Below, in pieces: positions 5,899 to 13,273 of a DNA stretch of 14,136 nucleotides. Made by a program: the position numbers and the translations under genes. The first letter of the stretch is position 1. Every line of letters begins with the position of its first letter. Source of the DNA: Actinobacillus sp. (GTDB taxonomy: Bacteria; Pseudomonadota; Gammaproteobacteria; Enterobacterales; Pasteurellaceae); assembly GCA_020026115.1 (NCBI GenBank), contig JAHHQY010000038.1:1-14136 (forward strand). Reading direction: 5' to 3'. Under the pieces are notes generated by a model. The model was not told where the DNA came from, did not search any database, and saw only the letters and a list, made by a program, of their open reading frames with translations.

Positions 5899-7068
5899 GT
5901 GTTAAAACTTCGACCTTTTCATTGGCTCGCTTTGAGTTTTTTTGGTTTCTTTTGTACTTATGGCGTTTTTATGCCGTTTTTTCCTGTTTGGTTAAAATCG
6001 CAAAATTACGCACCTGAAACCATCGGCTTTATTGTGGCCTCCGCTTATGTTTTCCGCTTTATCGGCAGTATGCTTTTCACCCGTTTTATTAAACAAGCCC
6101 ACCAACTTTTAACGGCTTTGCGTTATTTAGCTTGGATGAGCTGTGCCATTATGCTTTTTATGAGTTTTTATGTGCAAAACTTTTGGTTGCTCTGTGGCGG
6201 TTTGTGGCTGTTTTCTTTAGTCAATTCAGCGGGCATTCCTTTAAGCGATACCCTTGCGACAACTTGGTCCTTTCAAGTGAAAAATCTTGATTACGGTCAT
6301 ATTCGTTTGATTGGCTCTTGCGCTTTTATTATTGGTGTGGTGGTTTTCGGTTATTTCATTGGCTTGATTGGGGAAAGCTACATCGGTTTATTAGTCGCAG
6401 GTTTGCTTTTTGTTTACGCCAGCTTGCAAATGTTACCACCAAGTTTGTTACCAAAAAATCAAGAAAGCGAAAAAAGCGAGGAAGTACCGAGCTTTTTAAG
6501 TTTATTAAAAAATTCCATTACAACACGCATTTTAATTGTTGTCGCTTTATTACAAGGTTCTCATGCGGGCTATTACATTTATAGCGTTATTTATTGGCAA
6601 TCCTTAGGCCTTGAAGTGCAAACCACCAGTCTTTTATGGGGGTTAAGTGTGGCCGCTGAAGTGATTTTCTTTTTCTTCTCTACTCGCTTATTTAGCGCTT
6701 GGTCATTAAGTAAACTCTTCTATTTATGTACCTTTGCAACGGTTTTACGTTGGGGCTTATTCCCTTTTGCCGACACATTTTGGGAAATTCTACCTATTCA
6801 ATTTATGCACAGCGTGACTTTTGCCTTAAGTCATTATGCGATGATGCGTTACATTGCAGGCCAAGCACCTAATTCCATTGCGAATTTACAAGGTTTATAT
6901 AATGCCATTGCAGGTTGTGCGGGGGTGGCTTTGCTTTCTGTGCTTTCAGGTTGGCTCTACCCTATTTCCGCCACGGCGACATTCTTAACTATGGCCGGTT
7001 TTGCTTTATTGGCGTTACCATTTATTCCACGTCAGATTGAGAACCCAAACCTAAAGAAGGTGAACTAA
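5899..7068 (+). CDS. MFS transporter, HcaT-like (annotated in relatives as 3-phenylpropionate transporter)
   Basis: This 389-residue inner-membrane carrier of the major facilitator superfamily has about twelve hydrophobic segments with a hydrophilic central loop (about residues 184-208). It resembles E. coli HcaT by eye at several points: PFFPVWLK then PETIGF (residues 26-44), SDTLATTW (116-123), DYGHIRLIGSCAFIIG (131-146), LLQGSHAGYY (217-226) with IYWQSLGL, and a MRYIAGQ block later. The true substrate is unknown: no 3-phenylpropionate catabolism genes are in this window, and the name rests only on homology. The start is GTG 5899, since the protein should open with a short tail before the first helix (WLALSFFGFFCTYGVF); its ribosome-binding site is weak (GGA about eight bases upstream). 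It is followed one base later by xerD, with which it probably forms an operon. Confidence 0.88.
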   Translation: MLKLRPFHWLALSFFGFFCTYGVFMPFFPVWLKSQNYAPETIGFIVASAYVFRFIGSMLFTRFIKQAHQLLTALRYLAWMSCAIMLFMSFYVQNFWLLCGGLWLFSLVNSAGIPLSDTLATTWSFQVKNLDYGHIRLIGSCAFIIGVVVFGYFIGLIGESYIGLLVAGLLFVYASLQMLPPSLLPKNQESEKSEEVPSFLSLLKNSITTRILIVVALLQGSHAGYYIYSVIYWQSLGLEVQTTSLLWGLSVAAEVIFFFFSTRLFSAWSLSKLFYLCTFATVLRWGLFPFADTFWEILPIQFMHSVTFALSHYAMMRYIAGQAPNSIANLQGLYNAIAGCAGVALLSVLSGWLYPISATATFLTMAGFALLALPFIPRQIENPNLKKVN

Positions 7069-7069
7069 T

Positions 7070-7963
7070 ATGCAAGAATTTGCGCAAGTAGAGGCTTTTT
7101 TACAAGATTTATGGCTGATCAAAGGGCTTTCTGAAAATACCATTGCCTCTTATCGCTTAGATTTAAACGCCTTTTATCAATGGCTGGAAGAGAAACATTT
7201 GTCTGTTTTTGCTGTTGATGCCATTGATTTACAAACCTTTCTTGGGGAACGTTTAGAAAAAGGCTATAAATCAAGCAGTATGGCTCGTATGCTGAGTACT
7301 TTGCGCAAATTTTTTCAATTTTTACAACGGGAAAATCAACGTACCGATGATCCAAGTTTATTGCTTCATTCGCCTAAATTAGCCTCACGTTTACCGAAAT
7401 CTTTAAGCGAACAACAAGTGACAGATTTACTGAATACGCCTGATACGCAAGACCCAATCGGTCTTCGAGATAAAGCGATGTTGGAAGTACTTTATGCCAC
7501 AGGCTTGCGTGTCAGTGAATTAGTGTCCCTGACGCTGGATAATTTAAATTTAGAGCAAGGTGTGGTGCGTATTATTGGTAAAGGGAATAAAGAACGTATT
7601 GTGCCAATGGGCGAAGAAGCCAGTTATTGGTTGCAAGAATTTTTGGTGCTGGCACGCCCCACTTTAGCGCAAGGGCAACAAATTAGTGCGCTTTTTCCAA
7701 GTAAGCGCGCCCAGCAAATGACGCGCCAAACCTTTTGGCATCGTATTAAAAATTACGCCATTCTGGCGCATATTGATAGCGATAAACTCTCGCCTCACGT
7801 GCTTCGTCATGCTTTTGCTACACATTTAGTCAATCATGGTGCGGATTTGCGCGTGGTGCAAATGCTTCTTGGGCATAGCGATCTTTCCACAACGCAAATT
7901 TATACTCATGTTGCGAAAGAACGTTTACATAAACTCCACCAACAATTTCACCCGCGTGGTTAG
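7070..7963 (+). CDS. xerD: Site-specific tyrosine recombinase XerD
   Basis: This 297-residue recombinase (E. coli XerD is 298) works with XerC at the dif site, under FtsK control, to resolve chromosome dimers. The N-terminal core-binding (SAM-like) domain covers about residues 3-86; the catalytic domain follows. All six catalytic residues are visible, each one position lower than in E. coli: R147 (ATGLRVSE), K171 (IGKGNKER), H243 and R246 (SPHVLRH), H269 (LLGHSDLSTTQIYTH) and nucleophile Y278. The C-terminal HQQFHPRG also matches XerD rather than XerC. The ATG is one base after the MFS stop, and AAGG lies nine bases upstream within the end of that gene, so translation is likely coupled. It converges on mukB, separated by a strong bidirectional terminator. 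Confidence 0.96.
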   Translation: MQEFAQVEAFLQDLWLIKGLSENTIASYRLDLNAFYQWLEEKHLSVFAVDAIDLQTFLGERLEKGYKSSSMARMLSTLRKFFQFLQRENQRTDDPSLLLHSPKLASRLPKSLSEQQVTDLLNTPDTQDPIGLRDKAMLEVLYATGLRVSELVSLTLDNLNLEQGVVRIIGKGNKERIVPMGEEASYWLQEFLVLARPTLAQGQQISALFPSKRAQQMTRQTFWHRIKNYAILAHIDSDKLSPHVLRHAFATHLVNHGADLRVVQMLLGHSDLSTTQIYTHVAKERLHKLHQQFHPRG

Positions 7964-8010
7964 GTTTCTTGTTTTTTTCTTTCTTTGCTTTGCTTTTAAG
8001 ACGCAATATT

Positions 8011-8050
8011 TCCTATAAATCCCCATAAATTCCTATAAATTCCCATAAAA
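8011..8050. repeat. Imperfect 10-bp tandem repeat, four units, between xerD and mukB
   Basis: Four consecutive decamers occupy 8011-8050: TCCTATAAAT, CCCCATAAAT, TCCTATAAAT and TCCCATAAAA. Units one and three are identical, so it can also be read as a 20-bp unit twice. It sits between the xerD stop and the shared terminator and is noncoding on both strands. Confidence 0.85.
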
Positions 8051-8078
8051 AAAGGCACAACTAACATTGTGCCTTTTT
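8049..8078. terminator. Bidirectional intrinsic terminator shared by xerD and mukB
   Basis: AAAAAGGCACAA (8049-8060) and TTGTGCCTTTTT (8067-8078) are perfect reverse complements around the six-base loop CTAACA. The arms supply a T-run in both directions, so one hairpin can end xerD transcripts on the plus strand and mukFEB transcripts on the minus strand. Confidence 0.93.
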
Positions 8079-8096
8079 CATTGTTATTTCAAGAAA

Positions 8097-11000
8097 TTAC
8101 CCTTGACCAAAGCCTCGTAAACCGACCACATGAACATGTTCGTGGTTATTGGTGATTTTACGCACCAATTTATAGGTTGTGCCTTTTTCTGGGCTGATGT
8201 TTTCAGGCGCGGCGATAAGCAGTTGCATATCAAGGCGTTCGCAAAGTTCAAAGAGCGTAGAAATAGATTTCGCATCTAAACGCGCCGCTTCATCTAAGAA
8301 CAATAAACGGCAAGGTAAAATATCTTTCGCACGCAAACGGCGACTTTCTTCTTCCCAGCTTTGTACCACCATCAATAAAATTGACATCCCTGTACCAATC
8401 GCTTCACCGGTGGAAAGCGCCCCACTTTCGGCGCGTAACCAGCCGTCTGTGCCACGATAAACTTCCACTTCTAAGGCTAAGTAATTGCGATAATCTAATA
8501 AACTTTCGCCAATGGTTTGCGCACTGCGTTGTCCCATATCCATATGCGGATTTAAGCGTTGGTAAAGTTTCGCCATTGCTTCCGAGAAGGTGATTTGATT
8601 ATTGTTAAATAAATCTTGATATTCTTCTTTTTGGCCTGAAAGGGCTTCAAGTAACATGGCATGGCTTTCGCGAATATTCACCACTAAACGTACCGATTTT
8701 ACTTGACCGAAGGCGATATTTTGTAAGCCTTGGTTGAGCATACGAATGCGGTTTTGTTCACGCTGAATGGTTTTACGCATAATGTTTGCGACGCTTTCAC
8801 TGCTGATCGCAAGTTTTTGCTCACGCGCCGTTAATTCTTGCGTTAAACGTGCCAATTCCACTTCCATTTGTTCGATCGCGTCAATCGGATCGTCCGTTTT
8901 AATAATATCTTGGCGAATACGTTCACGCAGATGTTGGTAAACGGCAATAAAGAAACGCACTTTATTTTCTGGTTTACGGTTATCTTCTGAAGCGCGTAAA
9001 CTGTCGCGTAAATATTCGTTGTCTGCTACGGCCGTGCGTAACGCACCTAAGGCTTTATCTGACATCGAACGCAATTCTTCACTGGATAAGTAAGCCAATT
9101 CACGGCGATTTAAGCGTTTTTCCATATCCGCATGGCGAGAAAGACGTAACACGCCACACCAGCTGATTTTCGCTAAAACCACTAATTCACGTTGAGCTTG
9201 ATAATCTTTTTGCGCACGGCGAATTTGACGGGTGCGACTTTCTGTTTCGCTTTCAATTAAGGTTAATTGTTTTTCGACATATTGACGGCGTTCGCGATTT
9301 TGCGCCAGTTGTTGTTGCAATTCATCTCGGCGTGCTTGAGCTTGTTCTGGCGTGGTTTCTTCTAAACGCACACCCAGCTCGCCCACTTCCCCAACTAATT
9401 CCAGCAACATTTTGCTTTTTTCTTGCAAGGCCGTGTTAAGTTCAAGATAAACTTGGTTATATTGTGTGACGCGCGCGTGTTTTTGGCGAACCACTTGGCG
9501 TAAGTTTTCGCGTTGTTCTTGGCTTTGCTCTAATTGTTGGCGCAAGGTTTTGTTTAAGTCGCTACTTTCCGCTAACACCGCATCTTTATGCGCAAAATGC
9601 TGTTGGCGTTGCATCACTTCCGCTAAGCTGAAAATACGCTGTTGCAAGTCTTTTTGACGTTGTTTAATGTGCTGATATTCCTGTTGGAATTGTTCAAACT
9701 GACTTGGGTCACTTTGTAACATTTTCGCAATCGGCATAAAGTTTTGCATCGTTTCGTTATGCGTTTTCACAAAGGTTTCGTCTTCTTCTGCTAAGGCTAA
9801 GGCTTCTTGGCAATGCGCAACTTCTTCGCTTAAACTTTCATCATCAATTAAGGCTAAGTTAGGCAAAATTTTATTTAATAACTGCAATAAGGCTTTGTTA
9901 TTTTCTAATTGCATTTGTAACTGTTGGCTACGATTTTGTAGTTGATTTAATTCACGCTCTACTTCGCTTCGCAACTGTTGAATTTCTGCCATTTCATCTT
10001 CAGGGCTTGGCAAGAAAGCTAAGGCTAAATGCGTGCCGACAAATTGACTGCAATGTTCATATAAACGCTGACATTTTTGTACGTCAAAGGCTAAACTGGC
10101 GTGCATTGCCGTTAAGTCTTCACGTTCTAGTTGTAAATTTTCCAGTTGGCTTTCTCTTGTCGCGCGACCAAAAAAAGCCACTTCAGGAAAGGTGGAATAA
10201 CGTAGCTCTCGCGCCGAAATTTGTACTGCGACCCCTTTAGATAGCTCGTTTGCTAAATAAACATTGTCATCAAAGGCACTCGGGTCACCTTCGATAAAAT
10301 ATAAATCATCTGGGCAATCTTCTATTTCGGCTAATTGCGCTTTTACGCTTTCTAAATCACGCACCACAATCCCATGACGCGCAGGGCCATAAAGTGCAGA
10401 GAAATAAGGCGCGTCTTCAACGGGAACATCTTCGTATAATTCCGATAATAAAACCCCTTGGAAACGCTCAGCCAGTTGAGTTAAGCGTGGGTCTTCTGCG
10501 CCATCAGGTAAACTTAAGCGACTGATTTTATCTTCTACTTCTTGACGTTTTTGCGCGATGCGATCTCGTTGAATGGTTAATTCACGTTCTTTTTCAAACT
10601 GCAACTGCATAAATTGCATTACATCTTGCGCCGTATAAAAACGTTCATTCGCTTGTTCATTTAAACGCTCTAAAGCCGATTGTGCCACCAACCAGTTTGG
10701 CGCAAGTTTGGCTTTTTCTTGATATTGTGCGCTAAGCTGAGCTTGCTTTTGACGTAAATCACTGCGTTTTTCAACTTGTTGCGCTAATTCATCAGCAAGT
10801 TCCTCTAATTGCGCTTCTTTTTCTTCGGCGTAACCTTCCAATTCTTGGGCGCTATGTAAATTTTCCCCAGCACGTTGATTAAATGCTTGTAATAATTGTG
10901 CCGTGCTTTGTTGTTGCTGATAACGGCGATTAAGCTCTTGCAATTTAGCGCGTAATTGCGGGGCTAATTGGGCTTGAACTTTTTGTTCGCCGTAATTGTC

Positions 11001-12530
11001 CATTAAAGTTTGCGCTACCTGCCATGCTTCTTCTCGGGCGACATCGCCACACATTTTGCAAAGTAATTGATAAGCGCGCTCAAATTGATGTTTAGCACTA
11101 TCCGAAAGCGCCATTTTTTGCTCAAAGTCGAGTAAGGTTTCGGTTAATTCTTCTAATTGGGCGCTAAAGGCTTCGTGATATTCTTGAGCATCTTCTGCCT
11201 TTAATTGCGGTAACGCACATTGTTTTTTGGCTTTTTCTAATGCGTTTAAGGCTTGTTGATATTGCAAGGCGTGCGTTTGTTGCGCATCTAAAGCTTGTTG
11301 GAAGTCGGCTAATTGATCGCGTAAGGCATCAATGCGCATTTCCAATTCTTCTAAGCTGTTTTGGCTTAAAATTTCTTCTTCTTGCGCGTCTTCTAAGGCC
11401 GATTGTTGCTCTGCAACTTTTTCTTCTAAAATCGCAATTTCTTCTTCATAGCGAGCAATTTTTTCTTGGTGACGGCTTGCATTTAACACTAAGTTTAAAA
11501 AATCTGCTGCGCTTTGATAGTCTGTTTCTAATTGTTTTTCACTTTCCCCTAAAACTGAGGCTTCGCGACTTAAAGAAATAAGACGATATTGCGCTAACTC
11601 TTGTTCCGCTTTTGTGTTAAATAATTGACGACGCAATTCTAAGGCTTTTTCTACATTGCCTCGGCGTTCATTGGCATGACGCACGAAGTCAGAAGCCACA
11701 TAATTGGTGGTTTCTGTAATTAAATGTTTGAATAAATCTCGATCGCCTTGCGTCATTTTAATGGCTTCTAAGGTCATACGATTTTCTCGTAAGGCACTTT
11801 CCATATCCGCAAAGGCTTTTTTCACGCCTTGATTTTCAGGCAATAAATAATCACGCAATGAGCGCGTAATCGCACTAGAAATACCGCCGTATAAGGACGC
11901 TTCAATCAGTTTGTAGAATTTTGAGCGATCGGCGGAAGAACGTAAACGTTTTGGTAATAGCCCTAAATCAAACATCACCGAATGGTAATCGGTAATGGAA
12001 TGATAAGATTTAAACTGCCCGCCTAATTTTTCGGCTTTTTGGCTTACTTCATCAAGGGCTAAAACGCGCGCTTGGCCTTCGTTTACGCTTTCAGTAAACA
12101 ACATAATCGGCGTTAAGGCAGAATCTACATTGAATAAAGAAAAAGGTTTAATATCGACTTTTTTATCGCGTCCTGCGACTTGTTGTAAGCGCACGCCCAT
12201 AAAAATACGTTGTTTGCGAGAGTTTTCGCTTTCTAATACGGCATAGCAAACCCCAGGGCGTAATTTCCCGTGTAAGCCTTTGTCGCGTGAACCGCCACTT
12301 GCGCCCGCTTCTGTAGTATTTCGGAAATGCAATAAGGTTAAGTCTGGAATTAAGGCGGTTACAAAGCCAGCCATCGTGGTGGATTTCCCTGCCCCATTTC
12401 CCCCAGAAAGGGTGGTGACCATATTATCGATATCAAAAGTGCGAGCAAAAAAACCGTTCCAGTTAATTAAGGTTAAAGAACGGAATTTACCTCGTTGAAT
12501 GGTTTGTATTTGCTGAATTTCTGCCGTCAT
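8097..12530 (-). CDS. mukB: Chromosome partition protein MukB (condensin ATPase)
   Basis: This 1477-residue SMC-like ATPase (E. coli MukB is 1486) forms the MukBEF condensin that organises and segregates the chromosome. Order of parts: N-terminal head with Walker A GGNGAGKST (43-51); a long coiled coil rich in Q, E, L and A; a hinge around residues 650-790, containing the conserved DAPYFSALYGPARH and YFIEGDP blocks; a returning coiled coil; and a C-terminal head with the ABC signature LSTGE (1372-1376) and Walker B CRLLFLDEAARLD (1407-1419). Everything needed is intact, with no frameshift. The N-terminus carries about nine more residues (MTAEIQQIQT) than E. coli before RGKFRSLTLINWNG; the start is fixed by its TAATG overlap with the mukE stop, which implies translational coupling. 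It is the last gene of mukFEB and is closed by the terminator at 8049-8078. Confidence 0.98.
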   Translation of the reverse strand: MTAEIQQIQTIQRGKFRSLTLINWNGFFARTFDIDNMVTTLSGGNGAGKSTTMAGFVTALIPDLTLLHFRNTTEAGASGGSRDKGLHGKLRPGVCYAVLESENSRKQRIFMGVRLQQVAGRDKKVDIKPFSLFNVDSALTPIMLFTESVNEGQARVLALDEVSQKAEKLGGQFKSYHSITDYHSVMFDLGLLPKRLRSSADRSKFYKLIEASLYGGISSAITRSLRDYLLPENQGVKKAFADMESALRENRMTLEAIKMTQGDRDLFKHLITETTNYVASDFVRHANERRGNVEKALELRRQLFNTKAEQELAQYRLISLSREASVLGESEKQLETDYQSAADFLNLVLNASRHQEKIARYEEEIAILEEKVAEQQSALEDAQEEEILSQNSLEELEMRIDALRDQLADFQQALDAQQTHALQYQQALNALEKAKKQCALPQLKAEDAQEYHEAFSAQLEELTETLLDFEQKMALSDSAKHQFERAYQLLCKMCGDVAREEAWQVAQTLMDNYGEQKVQAQLAPQLRAKLQELNRRYQQQQSTAQLLQAFNQRAGENLHSAQELEGYAEEKEAQLEELADELAQQVEKRSDLRQKQAQLSAQYQEKAKLAPNWLVAQSALERLNEQANERFYTAQDVMQFMQLQFEKERELTIQRDRIAQKRQEVEDKISRLSLPDGAEDPRLTQLAERFQGVLLSELYEDVPVEDAPYFSALYGPARHGIVVRDLESVKAQLAEIEDCPDDLYFIEGDPSAFDDNVYLANELSKGVAVQISARELRYSTFPEVAFFGRATRESQLENLQLEREDLTAMHASLAFDVQKCQRLYEHCSQFVGTHLALAFLPSPEDEMAEIQQLRSEVERELNQLQNRSQQLQMQLENNKALLQLLNKILPNLALIDDESLSEEVAHCQEALALAEEDETFVKTHNETMQNFMPIAKMLQSDPSQFEQFQQEYQHIKQRQKDLQQRIFSLAEVMQRQQHFAHKDAVLAESSDLNKTLRQQLEQSQEQRENLRQVVRQKHARVTQYNQVYLELNTALQEKSKMLLELVGEVGELGVRLEETTPEQAQARRDELQQQLAQNRERRQYVEKQLTLIESETESRTRQIRRAQKDYQAQRELVVLAKISWCGVLRLSRHADMEKRLNRRELAYLSSEELRSMSDKALGALRTAVADNEYLRDSLRASEDNRKPENKVRFFIAVYQHLRERIRQDIIKTDDPIDAIEQMEVELARLTQELTAREQKLAISSESVANIMRKTIQREQNRIRMLNQGLQNIAFGQVKSVRLVVNIRESHAMLLEALSGQKEEYQDLFNNNQITFSEAMAKLYQRLNPHMDMGQRSAQTIGESLLDYRNYLALEVEVYRGTDGWLRAESGALSTGEAIGTGMSILLMVVQSWEEESRRLRAKDILPCRLLFLDEAARLDAKSISTLFELCERLDMQLLIAAPENISPEKGTTYKLVRKITNNHEHVHVVGLRGFGQG

Positions 12531-13273
12531 TATTCTTCATCCTCTTGGCTTTCTTTTTCTAATTCTGCAAGTGTCGCATTTTTCGGTGCGAGTGCGTTTT
12601 CTTGCGCTAAACTGGCCTCATTGGCGCCTTCACCTAAGCGAATCAATCGGCTTTGCGCTTCCATTGGGTCATCGCCTGCGCGCACTTCTGCACCAAAACG
12701 AAATACGGCTTCAGAAATAATAAATTTCCCGCTATTGGCTTCACCAATATGAATTAACATACCGAGTCGACGTAAACGATGTAAAGAACTGCGCACTTTT
12801 TCAGCAAGTTTTTGTTTATCCACATCGGACCCCGTAGAGCGTGGATTTATGGCGCGCAATAATTTTTCATTATCCGCTAAGGTTAATAATTCATCGTAAA
12901 CTTCTTGGGTGCTAAAAATGCCTTGTTGAGCTAAACGTTCTGGGCTTAAGTATAAGTAACACAACACTTTTCCCACCAACATATCTAATTCCGTTAAAAC
13001 CGAACGAGCAATTAAGGTGTTCGCTTTCGGGCGTAAATAGAAAAAGCCTTCTGGCGCACGCACTAATTCCACATTATAGCGACGATAAAAATCTTCCATT
13101 TCATGCTGAAAATCCAGTAAAAAACTGTGATTATCGATCTGCTCTAAAGTAATGTGTCGACCTGTGCGCAGTTGGCTGTCGACAAGGGGAAATAAAGGAT
13201 TTGCTAAAGCCTGCGTCATTTTCGTTGAAAGCGCAGGCGTGCTGACTGTTTGTTGGGCAAAATTAGTTAACAT
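12530..13273 (-). CDS. mukE: Chromosome partition protein MukE
   Basis: This 247-residue winged-helix (kite) subunit dimerises on MukF and regulates the MukB ATPase (E. coli MukE is 234 aa). Conserved stretches include ALANPLFPLVDSQLRTGRH (22-40), YNVELVRAPEGFFYLRP (66-82), GKVLCYLYLSPERL (101-114), RSTGSD (145-150), KVRSSLHRLRRLGM (159-172) and FRFGAEVRAGDDP (191-203). The frame is open upstream to a GTG at 13330 inside mukF. ATG 13273 is chosen because it gives MLTNFAQQTVSTPALSTKMTQ directly before the conserved domain and is preceded by a purine-rich AGAGAAAGAA, whereas the longer reading would overlap mukF by 68 bp. The start overlaps the mukF end by 11 bp, and the stop shares a base with the mukB start. 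The acidic tail (LEKESQEDEE) resembles that of the E. coli protein. Confidence 0.96.
   Translation of the reverse strand: MLTNFAQQTVSTPALSTKMTQALANPLFPLVDSQLRTGRHITLEQIDNHSFLLDFQHEMEDFYRRYNVELVRAPEGFFYLRPKANTLIARSVLTELDMLVGKVLCYLYLSPERLAQQGIFSTQEVYDELLTLADNEKLLRAINPRSTGSDVDKQKLAEKVRSSLHRLRRLGMLIHIGEANSGKFIISEAVFRFGAEVRAGDDPMEAQSRLIRLGEGANEASLAQENALAPKNATLAELEKESQEDEE

Noticed and set aside
7070..7963. XerC or an integron/phage integrase
   Set aside because: Length, catalytic spacing and the C-terminal HQQFHPRG match XerD, and there are no att-like repeats, tRNA or phage genes nearby.
11240..11581. 113-codon open frame on the plus strand opposite mukB
   Set aside because: It lies wholly antisense to the mukB coiled-coil region, is rich in L and R as expected from a shadow of Q/E/L codons, and has no ribosome-binding site or family resemblance.
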